Assembly: GCF_900088125.1 (NCBI RefSeq)
Contig: NZ_FLQT01000003.1
Coordinates: 805,071 to 869,070 of the forward strand
DNA from: Peptoniphilus pacaensis
GTDB lineage: Bacteria > Bacillota > Clostridia > Tissierellales > Peptoniphilaceae
Direction of reading: 5' to 3'
DNA length: 64,000 bases
Every line of letters starts with the position of its first letter. Within the stretch, counting starts at the first letter, position 1. Positions 24,102-31,492 of the stretch are shown here, in pieces. The position numbers and the translations under genes were made by a program. The notes under the pieces were generated by a model. That model was not told where the DNA came from and did no database searches. It was given only the letters and a program-made list of their open reading frames with translations.

Positions 24102-25025
24102 TTATTCCGCCAATGCGCCGCCGCAGCTGCTTCCGGCTCCTGCCGTGCAGCCGTAGCAGTATTCTTTCCACACCATGGGGCGGGACAGATCGTCGGCTTC
24201 GATTACCTCGTCGATGGTCTTATAGGTGGCGGCGGGGATTCTTTCCGCTTGATGGAAGTCGCAGTCGTAGATGCGGCCCTTGGGATCCACGGAAATTTGG
24301 AAGCGGCACATGAGGTTTTCCACGGTGTCGGGATTGAAATTATCTTCCAAGAGCTTCATGTACTCCTCTTCAATGCCTTCGTCCCGCAATTTGTCGCCGA
24401 AATAGCCCATGGGCATATTGGTAATGGTGAAGAGCTCGGAAAATTCCACGCCCTCTTCTTCCAAATACTTGCGGTAGTCGGCTTGAAGGCCGTCTTGAGG
24501 TCCCGGCAAATAAGCGCCCAGGGGATTATTGACCAGGGACAGGTCTTTTTTGCTGCCGTAGCCCATGGCGTTGAGCTTTTGCAAATTGGGAATCACGTGC
24601 TTAAAGGTGCCTTCGCCCCGTTGGGAGTCCACATTGTCTTCCGTGTAGCAGGGAAGGGACACGACCACGTGGATGTTCTTTTCATCCAAGAGCTCCATAA
24701 GCTCGGGATTTTTGTCCATAGCCACGGCATTGGTCCGAAGGATGATGTCGTCGGTATACTCACTCACTTCGCGGATAAAGGGAATGAGAAGGGGATGGGT
24801 GGTCGGTTCGCCGCCGGTAATGTCCACCGTATGAAAGCGATGCTTCTTCAATGCCTCCACGCATTTGTCCATGGTCTCCTTAGACATTTCGTCGTGATCG
24901 GAGTTTTTCATTATGTGACAGTGGGCGCAGCGCAAATTACATTTCCCCGTAATGTTTAATTGCAGGACGCCCACGGGGCCGGTGGTGCGAAATTCCTCCG
25001 GTACGCGGTCGATAAATGCCATCAT
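24102..25025 (-). CDS. ArsS-like radical SAM protein with Cys-rich C-terminus
   Basis: 307 residues. CNLRCAHCH (CxxxCxxC) binds the radical SAM cluster and DITGGEPTTHP is the GGE SAM motif. The middle has NPLGAYLPGPQ and TITNMPMGYFGD, and the end CRFQISVDPKGRIYDCDFHQ...CYGCTAGAGSSCGG, together the mark of the ArsS/rSAM_SeCys family (DUF3641 C-terminus). Relatives act in arsenosugar formation, and some are selenoproteins; here all visible positions are ordinary cysteines. No ars gene is adjacent, so the substrate is open. Site AAGGAAG before two successive ATG codons. Confidence 0.88.
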   Translation of the reverse strand: MMAFIDRVPEEFRTTGPVGVLQLNITGKCNLRCAHCHIMKNSDHDEMSKETMDKCVEALKKHRFHTVDITGGEPTTHPLLIPFIREVSEYTDDIILRTNAVAMDKNPELMELLDEKNIHVVVSLPCYTEDNVDSQRGEGTFKHVIPNLQKLNAMGYGSKKDLSLVNNPLGAYLPGPQDGLQADYRKYLEEEGVEFSELFTITNMPMGYFGDKLRDEGIEEEYMKLLEDNFNPDTVENLMCRFQISVDPKGRIYDCDFHQAERIPAATYKTIDEVIEADDLSRPMVWKEYCYGCTAGAGSSCGGALAE

Positions 25026-25111
25026 GATCTTCCTTTCTGAATCTTTCTATATTCTCCTAACTATCATAGCATAGGATCGTCTCTATATGAAAAATCCAGT
25101 ATTTTGTTTTT

Positions 25112-26248
25112 CTATGGCCGTTCCTCTTTTTTCGAAAGGATGAAGTCGAAAATCGTCCCCATAGGCTCGTTGTCTCGAATGTCGATTTTTCCCTCCAGGC
25201 GACGGGCGACTTCTTTTACCAATGCTAGGCCCACGCCGTAGCCGTCGTGATTTCTCGACGGATCGGCCCGGTAAAAGAGGTCGAAGGCCTTTGTCTTGTC
25301 CTCATCATTCATTCCCATGCCCGTGTCGGCGACGGAGATGGTGACCTTCTCCTTGTCTTCCCTAAAGGAAATCGTGACTTTTCCCCCGGGCACGTTATAT
25401 TTTATGGCGTTGTCCAGAAGATTGTACATGGCCCGCTCCAAAAGGGCGTCGTCGGTTTGAAGGATCACATCCTCCCCTTCCACGGCGAGGGCCACGTTTT
25501 TTTCCGCGGCCTTTTCTTCCAGATCCAGCACCAGCTCCCACGCCACGTCCTTCACGTTCACGGGACGAAGCATCGGGGCGGCGTCGCGGCCTAAAAATAA
25601 AATCTCTTCCACCAAATCGGAGAGGCGGCGGATGTTTTTTTCCATGCTTTCCACAAAGGCGGCGAGCTCCGGATCCATACCGTTTCTTTTTTTCTTAAAC
25701 ACGTCCACCCTGGTGCGCAACACGGCGAGGGGCGTGCGCAGCTCGTGGGCCACGTTCACGGAAAAGAGCCGCTCTTTTTCGTAATTGTCGTAAATTTTAT
25801 CCAAGGTCTTTTGAAAGGCTTCCGACAGGGCGACGATTTCGTAGGCCCCCTCCTTTAAAACCAGGCTGTCTTTTTGCGCCATGGCGTCCATGTCCGTGGC
25901 CGCCACTTTTTTCGTAAGGGCCTCCAGGGGGCTGAGAGTGCGGCGAATGAGCAGGATAAAGATCCCGCCGCCTAAGAGCCCGGTGGCGAGAAAGACCCCC
26001 AGGGCGTAGAGCTTAAAATCCGCCAAATGGCGAATCTCGTCTTCGTCGATAAAGACCATGACCGATTCGTCTGTGGCGGATTTTCCCTTCATGCGACTTT
26101 CCACTTGGGCCGTGAGATTGGTGGCGATGTCCGCCTGCCGCCGAGTAATGAGAAAATTGGAGAGGATCAGCATGATCATAAAGACGGCGAGGCTCGCCGC
26201 CGTCAGTTTAAAGATAATGGAACGATCGGTTCTTTTATTCCCTGTCAA
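25112..26248 (-). CDS. Two-component sensor histidine kinase
   Basis: 378 residues: helix 1 (about 11-31), a short outside loop of some 45 residues, helix 2 (about 80-101), a HAMP-like linker, the dimerisation motif NVAHELRTPLAVL with the phosphorylated His, then the ATPase N box NLLDNAIKYNV, G1 DTGMGM and G2 GYGVGLALVKEV. The short sensor loop suggests it reads a membrane or small envelope signal. It overlaps the regulator gene by 14 bases and appears to start at TTG (26248) without a clear site; no better start exists before helix 1. Confidence 0.94.
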   Translation of the reverse strand: MTGNKRTDRSIIFKLTAASLAVFMIMLILSNFLITRRQADIATNLTAQVESRMKGKSATDESVMVFIDEDEIRHLADFKLYALGVFLATGLLGGGIFILLIRRTLSPLEALTKKVAATDMDAMAQKDSLVLKEGAYEIVALSEAFQKTLDKIYDNYEKERLFSVNVAHELRTPLAVLRTRVDVFKKKRNGMDPELAAFVESMEKNIRRLSDLVEEILFLGRDAAPMLRPVNVKDVAWELVLDLEEKAAEKNVALAVEGEDVILQTDDALLERAMYNLLDNAIKYNVPGGKVTISFREDKEKVTISVADTGMGMNDEDKTKAFDLFYRADPSRNHDGYGVGLALVKEVARRLEGKIDIRDNEPMGTIFDFILSKKEERP

Positions 26249-26906
26249 TCATATAACCCCTTCCGATTTCGTTTCGAATGATGTTTTCCCCGGCGGCTTC
26301 TTTGATCTTCCGCCGAAGAGCGGACATGTGCACCCGCACGGCGTTGGACACGTCGCTGACATTCATGTCCCACACGTGTTCCATGAGCTCTTCCGCGGGA
26401 ACGTAGCGGCCCTGATTTAAAATCAGGTACTCGAAAATGCCCCGCTCCTTCGCCGTAAGCTTAATCACCTCGCCGCCGGCGGTAAGGCTTTTCGTCGCCG
26501 TGTCGAAGGACAGATTCCTGTAGTGAATGATCTTGTCTTCCACCACCTGTTTTCTGCGGAGCAGGGAGCGAATCCGCGCTTCCAATTCGTCGAAGTGGAA
26601 GGGTTTGATTAAGTAGTCGTTGGCGCCCAAATCCAGCCCCTTGACCCGATCCGCCACTTGGGTGCGGGCGGTCAGCATAATCACATTAACCTTTTTGTCT
26701 TCTTCGCGAATTTCTTCCAGCAAGGTGAAGCCGTCGATTTTCGGAAGATTAATGTCCAGGACGATGAGATCGTAGGTCTCGCTCCAAAAGAGATCTTCCG
26801 CCTCCGCCCCGTCCGATGCCGTATCCACGGCGTATCCCGAGAGGCGCAGTCCTTCGGCGATACTTTCCAACAGTTCCTTTTCGTCTTCCACGATTAAAAG
26901 TCGCAT
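26235..26906 (-). CDS. OmpR/PhoB-family response regulator
   Basis: 223 residues. Receiver domain with the acidic pair (IVEDEKE), phospho-Asp in LIVLDINLPKIDG, and K in YLIKPFHFDEL; then a winged-helix DNA-binding domain (LTAKERGIFEYLILNQGRYV, VRVHMSALRRKI). Such regulators bind 11-bp-phased direct repeats. The nearby lipoprotein promoter at 29167-29202 has such a pair, so that cluster is a candidate target. Site AAAGGAGGGAA before the ATG at 26906; a TATAAT lies just upstream. Confidence 0.96.
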   Translation of the reverse strand: MRLLIVEDEKELLESIAEGLRLSGYAVDTASDGAEAEDLFWSETYDLIVLDINLPKIDGFTLLEEIREEDKKVNVIMLTARTQVADRVKGLDLGANDYLIKPFHFDELEARIRSLLRRKQVVEDKIIHYRNLSFDTATKSLTAGGEVIKLTAKERGIFEYLILNQGRYVPAEELMEHVWDMNVSDVSNAVRVHMSALRRKIKEAAGENIIRNEIGRGYMIDRE

Positions 26907-26926
26907 GCTTCCCTCCTTTTTTTCTC

Positions 26927-26932
26927 ATTATA
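26927..26932 (-). promoter_or_regulatory. Extended -10 of the two-component operon
   Basis: TGCTATAAT on the minus strand, 21 bp before the regulator start, right behind the terminator of the redox cluster. No good -35. Confidence 0.55.
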
Positions 26933-26933
26933 G

Positions 26934-26969
26934 CAAAAACGCAAACAGGCCGCGCCTCCTTGCGTTTTC
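26934..26969 (-). terminator. Intrinsic terminator after the NapH-like gene
   Basis: AAAACGCAA pairs with TTTGCGTTTT around a GC-rich loop, ending in TTTTTGC on the minus strand. Confidence 0.7.
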
Positions 26970-26976
26970 GAATCTT

Positions 26977-27870
26977 TTAGTTTTCAGGCAGTTCTTTCAT
27001 TTCTTTCTTTCCCATGGCACAGATGCCTTTCGAAATGGCGCCGGTAGGGCATGCCTTTTCGCATTGGCCGCAGCGAATGCACTCGGCGGCGTTTTCGTTT
27101 TCCACGGGATCCACATTCATCTTGCAGGCTCTTTTGCAGGCGCCGCAGTGAACGCAGGCTTCTTTGTCCAGTCGGTATTTAAAAACGGATATGGGATTGA
27201 AGAGGGAGTAGATGGCCCCCAAGGGGCAGATGTATTTGCAGAAGGGACGATAGATCATCAGGCTTAAAAGAATCGTGACGGCGAGAATGGCGCCTTTCCA
27301 CGCGTACAAAAAGCCGATGGCCCCTCGCATGCTTTCGTTTTTCCAAACCAGGGGGATGCCGCCTTCCAGCATGCCCACGGGACAGATGAGTTTGCAGAAA
27401 TAGGGGGATCCCTGACCCAAGACGTCCACGAGAAAAAGGGGAAGGATTAGGACGAAGATCAGCAGGATGGCGTATTTTACTTTTCTCAAATACTTGTCGG
27501 CTTTAAAGGTCTCAATCTTTTTCGGAAAGGGGATTTTATGAAGAAGGTCCTGCACCAAGCCGAAGGGGCAGAGCCATCCGCAGACGAAACGGCCCATCAG
27601 GGCGCCGATGAAGAAGAGAAAACCCACCACGTAAAAAGCGAATTTGTAATCCATATTTCCTATGACGGCCTGCAATGCCCCGATGGGGCAGGCCCCCTTG
27701 GCGCCGGGACAGGAGTAGCAATTCATTCCCGGCACGCAGAGGTTTTTCATCTTGCCCTGATAGATCTTCCCCGTCTTAAAGCCTTCCATATAGGAATTGG
27801 TGGCGAGAAACCACAGGCCTTGAAACAGATGGCGCTTCGTTTCTTTCATAGACTTCTTTTCACTAGCCAA
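26977..27870 (-). CDS. NapH-like membrane polyferredoxin (4Fe-4S)
   Basis: About 297 residues with four or more hydrophobic helices. Membrane-side cysteine motifs are CVPGMNCYSCPGAKGACPIGA, CGWLCPFG and CKLICPVG/CKYICPLG; the C-terminus holds two 4Fe-4S ferredoxin motifs, CVHCGACKRAC and CIRCGQCEKACPTGA. This is the NapH/MauN/RnfB-like architecture that moves electrons through or out of the membrane. TTG at 27870 overlaps the small CxxC gene by eight bases and has GGAG upstream; ATG at 27849 is an alternative. Last gene of the lipoprotein-CxxC-NapH transcript. Confidence 0.88.
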   Translation of the reverse strand: MASEKKSMKETKRHLFQGLWFLATNSYMEGFKTGKIYQGKMKNLCVPGMNCYSCPGAKGACPIGALQAVIGNMDYKFAFYVVGFLFFIGALMGRFVCGWLCPFGLVQDLLHKIPFPKKIETFKADKYLRKVKYAILLIFVLILPLFLVDVLGQGSPYFCKLICPVGMLEGGIPLVWKNESMRGAIGFLYAWKGAILAVTILLSLMIYRPFCKYICPLGAIYSLFNPISVFKYRLDKEACVHCGACKRACKMNVDPVENENAAECIRCGQCEKACPTGAISKGICAMGKKEMKELPEN

Positions 27871-28012
27871 TGCCGATACACTCCATGCAAATTCTCACGG
27901 CCTTTTCAAAGACCACTTGCATCTCTCCCCGGTGAATGCCGAAGGCCATCATGGCCACAGAGGCGAGGAGGATGGCGGGTCCTAAATAGGCACGATACGC
28001 TTTTTTTCTCAT
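27863..28012 (-). CDS. Small CD1871A-type CxxC membrane protein (49 residues)
   Basis: The sequence reads MRKKAYRAYLGPAILLASV and, after one transmembrane helix, ends RICMECIGIG. The basic start, single helix, HRGE turn and C-terminal C-x2-C-IGIG are what I recall of the CD1871A family of small CxxC proteins seen in Clostridia. The start lies one base after the stop of the lipoprotein gene (TAAGATG), and the end overlaps the polyferredoxin start. The C-terminal cysteine pair could be a redox relay or metal site between the thioredoxin-like lipoprotein and the polyferredoxin; that is inference. Confidence 0.82.
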   Translation of the reverse strand: MRKKAYRAYLGPAILLASVAMMAFGIHRGEMQVVFEKAVRICMECIGIG

Positions 28013-28013
28013 C

Positions 28014-29138
28014 TTACTTCACGTTCTTCAGTTCTTTTTCCACCACGGCCTTCCATTCTTCCAGGCTCTTGGCACCGGTGTAGGTTTCGCCGACGATATT
28101 GCCCTTGCTGTCCACGAAGAAGGTTTCCGGCAGGGCTTGAATGCCTTGCAGGCGGCCGTTCATTAATTTGTCGTCGGGTTTTAAGAAGGGGTAGGTGGTC
28201 TTTAATTTGCTTTGAATGGCTTTGGCCTTGTCCAGGGCGTCGGGAATGTCTTTTCCGTCTTCGTGGGTGTCCATGACCACGCCGACGATGCCGACGCCCT
28301 TGTCTTTCATTTCTTCATTTAACTTTTCCAGATCGGGAATTTCCTGAATGCACGCCGTGCACCAGGTAGCGAAGACATTGACCATGGTCAATTTGTTTTT
28401 CGCGAAATCCGCATCGGTAAAGGCCTTGCCGTCGATGTCTTGGGTTTCAAAGGGAGCGACGGACTTGGCGTCGGAGGTCTGCTCCATTTCTTTTTCCTGG
28501 AAGACGTAGCCGTTTTCAGCCATGGGGGTACGTTCCATGGTTTCCAGCTTGACTTCTTTTAATGCGTCTTGAATCGATTGATCCACATCCCCTGCCGTAG
28601 ACAGGTAGTAATTATACTTGCCATCTTGGCTTTCGCCGAGCTTGGTGTGGGTGTCGCATTTCGTCACTTTACTAATGGCAGCTTCGTCCATGGATTTTTC
28701 GTAAATCCCCAGAGTGCCCGCCCGCTTAATGGCTTCCAGCCACTTCGGGTATTCGTCGCCCATTTTGGGAATTTCCTTGTTCTTGTCTTCTTCCGTCAAG
28801 GCGGAGAAGGTGAGCATGGCGTACTTGATTTCGTTCTTGTCGCCTAAGGATTGATCATCAAGCATGATCACGTCTTTTTTGGTCATCATATCTTGTAAGG
28901 TTTTGGGTAGAGTGACTTTTGCACCCATATAGGGAAATTCATAAGTATCCTTTACCCACCACGCGTAATCGGCGGGCTTGATCATTTCGTTGCTCATGCC
29001 GGCTTTGGAAGCCTCCACGCTTTCCACTTCTTCCGGATGATCTTCACGACGGTTGTCTTTCTTCTCACAGGCCATCAGTCCGATACTCAGACTTGCAATT
29101 AAACCGGCGGCTATTATCTTTTTCATCTTCTTGTTCAT
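28014..29138 (-). CDS. TlpA-like thioredoxin lipoprotein, copy A
   Basis: 374 residues. Lipobox SLSIGLMAC gives lipidation at Cys24. Residues 30-225 form an N-terminal domain I cannot assign, with one cysteine (Cys161). The C-terminal domain is TlpA/AhpC-type: NVFATWCTACIQEIPDL with the CxxC pair Cys260/Cys263, and PETFFVDSKGN. It should act outside the membrane as a thiol-disulfide or electron-transfer protein. About 95 percent identical (19 differences) to copy B; the first 124 residues are the same. Directly followed by the CxxC and polyferredoxin genes, so this is the copy inside the operon. Confidence 0.93.
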   Translation of the reverse strand: MNKKMKKIIAAGLIASLSIGLMACEKKDNRREDHPEEVESVEASKAGMSNEMIKPADYAWWVKDTYEFPYMGAKVTLPKTLQDMMTKKDVIMLDDQSLGDKNEIKYAMLTFSALTEEDKNKEIPKMGDEYPKWLEAIKRAGTLGIYEKSMDEAAISKVTKCDTHTKLGESQDGKYNYYLSTAGDVDQSIQDALKEVKLETMERTPMAENGYVFQEKEMEQTSDAKSVAPFETQDIDGKAFTDADFAKNKLTMVNVFATWCTACIQEIPDLEKLNEEMKDKGVGIVGVVMDTHEDGKDIPDALDKAKAIQSKLKTTYPFLKPDDKLMNGRLQGIQALPETFFVDSKGNIVGETYTGAKSLEEWKAVVEKELKNVK

Positions 29139-29166
29139 GTAAACACTCCTTTTTTATGTTAAAGCC

Positions 29167-29202
29167 ATTGTACAGGACGGGCCGTTAAGACGGTGTTAAG
29201 AC
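29167..29202 (-). promoter_or_regulatory. Promoter of lipoprotein copy A with two GTCTTAAC repeats
   Basis: TACAAT (29172-29167) is the likely -10, without a normal -35. GTCTTAAC occurs at 29202-29195 and 29191-29184, exactly 11 bp apart, ending 11 bp upstream of the -10. This suits a class II activator of the OmpR family. Confidence 0.5.
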
Positions 29203-29203
29203 A

Positions 29204-29239
29204 GAAAAAAATTCTAAGGGAGAGCCCTTAGAATTTTTC
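29204..29239 (-). terminator. Intrinsic terminator between the lipoprotein copies
   Basis: AAAATTCTAAGGG-CTCT-CCCTTAGAATTTT followed by T residues on the minus strand; the duplicate of the one at 30478-30504. Confidence 0.88.
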
Positions 29240-29297
29240 CTCGCTTATTTTCTTCGCCCCATAAGGCGACCTTAAAGCCCTCAATGGCTTCTTCAAA
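29238..29297 (-). pseudogene. 3' remnant of the 67-codon gene
   Basis: Starts immediately after the stop of lipoprotein copy B and reads FEEAIEGFKVALWGEENKR, against FEKAIEGFKAALRGEENKR in the intact gene at 30510. It has no start codon or site and its stop is lost. It marks the left break point of the tandem duplication. Confidence 0.85.
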
Positions 29298-30422
29298 TTA
29301 CTTTACATTCTTCAGTTCTTTTTCCACCACGGCCTTCCATTCTTCCAAGCTCTTAGCGCCTAAGTAGAATTCGCCGACAACATTACCTTTGCTGTCGACA
29401 AAGAAGGTTTCCGGAAAGCCTTGAATGCCTTGCAAGCGGCCGTTCATTAATTTGTCGTCGGGTTTTAAGAAGGGGTAGGTGGTCTTTAATTTGCTTTGAA
29501 TGGCCTTAGCCTTATCCAGGGCATCGGGAATGTCCTTTCCGTCTTCGTGGGTATCCACGACCACGCCGACGACGCCGACGCCCTTGTCTTTCATTTCCTT
29601 ATTTAATTTTTCCAAATCGGGAATTTCTTGAATGCATGCCGTGCACCAAGTAGCAAAGACATTGACCATGGTCAGTTTGTTTTTGGCGAGATCGGCCTCA
29701 GTAAAGGCCTTGCCGTCGATGTCTTGGGTCTTAAAGGGGGCAATTGATTTTACATCGGACGTTTGCTTCATTTCTTTTTCTTGGAAGACATAGTCGTTTT
29801 CAGCCATGGGGGTGCGTTCCATGGTTTCCAGCTTGACTTCCTTTAATGCGTCTTGAATCGATTGATCCACATCCCCTGCCGTGGACAGGTAGTAATTGTA
29901 CTTGCCGTCTTGGCTTTCACCAATCTTGGTGTGGGTGTCGCATTTCGTCACTTTACTAATGGCGTCCTCGTCCATGGATTTTTCGTAAATACCCAAGGTA
30001 CCCGCCCGCTTAATGGCTTCCATCCACTTCGGGTATTCGTCGCCCATTTCGGGAATTTCCTTGTTCTTATCTTCTTCCGTCAAAGCGGAGAAGGTGAGCA
30101 TGGCGTATTTAATTTCGTTTTTGTCACCTAAGGATTGATCATCAAGCATGATCACGTCTTTTTTGGTCATCATATCTTGTAAGGTTTTGGGTAGAGTGAC
30201 TTTTGCACCCATATAGGGAAATTCATAAGTATCCTTTACCCACCACGCGTAATCGGCGGGCTTGATCATTTCGTTGCTCATGCCGGCTTTGGAAGCCTCC
30301 ACGCTTTCCACTTCTTCCGGATGATCTTCACGACGGTTGTCTTTCTTCTCACAGGCCATCAGTCCGATACTCAGACTTGCAATTAAACCGGCGGCTATTA
30401 TCTTTTTCATCTTCTTGTTCAT
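29298..30422 (-). CDS. TlpA-like thioredoxin lipoprotein, copy B
   Basis: 374 residues with the same plan as copy A: lipobox Cys24, unassigned N-terminal domain, and TlpA domain with WCTAC. Differences from copy A lie only after residue 124 and cluster in the thioredoxin domain, including GFPETFF for ALPETFF (next to the cis-Pro) and EFYLGAKS for ETYTGAKS, which could change partner choice. A terminator follows it, so it is probably transcribed alone from its own promoter, which has a single GTCTTAAC. Site GGAGGGTGAT before the ATG. Confidence 0.92.
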   Translation of the reverse strand: MNKKMKKIIAAGLIASLSIGLMACEKKDNRREDHPEEVESVEASKAGMSNEMIKPADYAWWVKDTYEFPYMGAKVTLPKTLQDMMTKKDVIMLDDQSLGDKNEIKYAMLTFSALTEEDKNKEIPEMGDEYPKWMEAIKRAGTLGIYEKSMDEDAISKVTKCDTHTKIGESQDGKYNYYLSTAGDVDQSIQDALKEVKLETMERTPMAENDYVFQEKEMKQTSDVKSIAPFKTQDIDGKAFTEADLAKNKLTMVNVFATWCTACIQEIPDLEKLNKEMKDKGVGVVGVVVDTHEDGKDIPDALDKAKAIQSKLKTTYPFLKPDDKLMNGRLQGIQGFPETFFVDSKGNVVGEFYLGAKSLEEWKAVVEKELKNVK

Positions 30423-30449
30423 ATCACCCTCCTTTTTGATGTTAAAGCC

Positions 30450-30474
30450 ATTGTACAGGAAGGGCCGTTAAGAC
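30450..30474 (-). promoter_or_regulatory. Promoter of lipoprotein copy B
   Basis: TACAAT (30455-30450) as -10; one GTCTTAAC at 30474-30467, in the same place relative to the -10 as the nearer repeat of copy A. The second repeat is missing. Confidence 0.5.
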
Positions 30475-30477
30475 ATA

Positions 30478-30504
30478 AAAAAATTTTAAGGGAGAGCCCT
30501 TAGA
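30478..30504 (-). terminator. Intrinsic terminator after the MarR operon
   Basis: TTCTAAGGG-CTCT-CCCTTAAAA then seven T residues on the minus strand. Confidence 0.85.
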
Positions 30505-30509
30505 ATTTC

Positions 30510-30713
30510 TCATCGCTTATTTTCTTCGCCCCGTAAGGCGGCCTTAAAGCCCTCAATGGCTTTTTCAAACTGCTTTTGTTTTTCTTCCATGGCGGCCACA
30601 TCGGCTTCACCTTTAAAATCCATGGCTTCCATCAGATCGTGGACATAGGCCTTTTCGGTGCGGAGCATATCTTTTTCCAGCCGCCGATAATGGCGCAACG
30701 ATTTCAGGTCCAT
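30510..30713 (-). CDS. Small helical protein (67 residues)
   Basis: A charged, almost fully helical product (LKSLRHYRRLEKDMLRTEKAYVHD at the start), probably a two-helix hairpin or coiled coil. No family recognised. The start codon follows the MarR stop by three bases, so it is co-translated with the regulator. Its 3' end was copied into the tandem duplication next to it. A partner or modulator of the MarR protein is possible but unsupported. Confidence 0.65.
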   Translation of the reverse strand: MDLKSLRHYRRLEKDMLRTEKAYVHDLMEAMDFKGEADVAAMEEKQKQFEKAIEGFKAALRGEENKR

Positions 30714-30716
30714 GGA

Positions 30717-31208
30717 CTAGAACTTGGTATGGTCGCGTCTGTAGGCTTCGTCGATTTCTTCCGTTACCGCTTCCACGATGCCGTCGTCTAATACTTCCAG
30801 CACTTCTTTAAAGACCTGCATTTTTTCTTCGGACACTTTGTTTTCCAAGCATTTTTGAACGTCTTCAACGAAATCGTAATTCACTTGGTAGTACTTCTTA
30901 AATTTATCCGTCACGAATAAGTGAATTTGGCGGCGGTCTTTTTGACTGCGGACTTTTTCCACATGGCCCTTTTCCACCAAATTGTTTACCTTATAGGCGG
31001 CATTGGGTTGGCTGACGCGAATAAAATTGGCCAGTTCGTTAATGGTAGGGCCTTGCAAGGCGTAAATGGCTTCGGCACAGAATTTTTCCATCACCGTCAA
31101 GGAATCGGGCTGGCGATTATTCCGATAGAGATTCTTGTAGAAATTTAATTTGTATTTCAAATAAATCGAATTCATCACATCTTGCATCGAACGTTCCTTA
31201 TTGTCCAT
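30717..31208 (-). CDS. MarR-family transcriptional regulator
   Basis: 163 residues. The winged-helix core reads GPTINELANFIRVSQPNAAYKVNNLVEKGHVEKVRSQKDRRQIHLFVTD, with the recognition helix and the DxR wing of MarR proteins. It has one cysteine near residue 44 and another (QKCLENK) in the C-terminal dimer helices. It heads a two-gene operon with the 67-residue protein, directly upstream of the lipoprotein promoters, and is a candidate regulator of them. Site GAGGTATCC before the ATG. Confidence 0.92.
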   Translation of the reverse strand: MDNKERSMQDVMNSIYLKYKLNFYKNLYRNNRQPDSLTVMEKFCAEAIYALQGPTINELANFIRVSQPNAAYKVNNLVEKGHVEKVRSQKDRRQIHLFVTDKFKKYYQVNYDFVEDVQKCLENKVSEEKMQVFKEVLEVLDDGIVEAVTEEIDEAYRRDHTKF

Positions 31209-31278
31209 CCGGATACCTCGCTTCTATTTTCATTCAAAAAATTTATTTCATCTAAATATTCTCGTGCCCTGCCAAAAC

Positions 31279-31318
31279 TTATTTAATCGAAAAGAACAAT
31301 ACCAAAAGGCATTGTTCT
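31279..31318 (-). terminator. Intrinsic terminator after tRNA-Arg
   Basis: AGAACAATGCC-TTTT-GGTATTGTTCT then TTTC on the minus strand. Between this and the MarR start, a TTGGCA at about 31269-31264 may be the MarR -35, with no clear -10. Confidence 0.78.
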
Positions 31319-31349
31319 TCTCTGAAGACGAATCTGCCTCCTTAAGTTA

Positions 31350-31426
31350 TGGCGGAGCTGAGAGGAATCGAACCCCCGGCACGTGCCTTAGGAGGGCACT
31401 GCTCTATCCAACTGAGCTACAGCTCC
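31350..31426 (-). tRNA. tRNA-Arg (anticodon CCT)
   Basis: 77 nt including an encoded CCA. Acceptor GGAGCTG pairs with CAGCTCC; D arm GCTCAGTTGGATAGAGC; anticodon arm GTGCC-CTCCTAA-GGCAC with anticodon CCT, reading AGG; T arm GGGGGTTCGATTCCTCTC. Confidence 0.95.
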
Positions 31427-31435
31427 ATTAAGAAC

Positions 31436-31464
31436 AGTATACGCATCTATTTATCTATTTGCAA
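31436..31464 (-). promoter_or_regulatory. Promoter of tRNA-Arg
   Basis: TTGCAA (31464-31459), 17-nt spacer, TATACT (31441-31436), ten bases before the tRNA 5' end. Confidence 0.75.
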
Positions 31465-31492
31465 TTACTATTGTTTCACGGGAGAAAATATT

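Larger units (their letters stand above)
28014..30569. repeat. Tandem duplication of the lipoprotein gene and its control region
   Basis: Two directly abutting units: 28014-29297 (1284 bp) and 29298-30569 (1272 bp). Each runs from within the end of the 67-codon gene, through a terminator and promoter, to the last base of the lipoprotein stop codon. The size difference at the promoter is 11 bp, an extra copy of GTCTTAACACC in unit A. The junction shows short homology (AATTTGAA against CAGTTTGAA). Confidence 0.85.

Noticed and set aside
24102-25025. Selenocysteine codon or broken C-terminus in the ArsS-like gene
   Set aside because: All cysteine positions of the C-terminal motif are TGC/TGT codons and the frame ends normally with TAA after the motif.
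30510-30713. Calling the 67-codon gene a pseudogene
   Set aside because: It has an intact start coupled to the MarR stop and a full frame; only its copied 3' fragment at 29238-29297 is broken.
31465-31485. A third parS site (TGTTTCACGGGAG near 31472)
   Set aside because: Only the left half matches; the right half is not an inverted copy.
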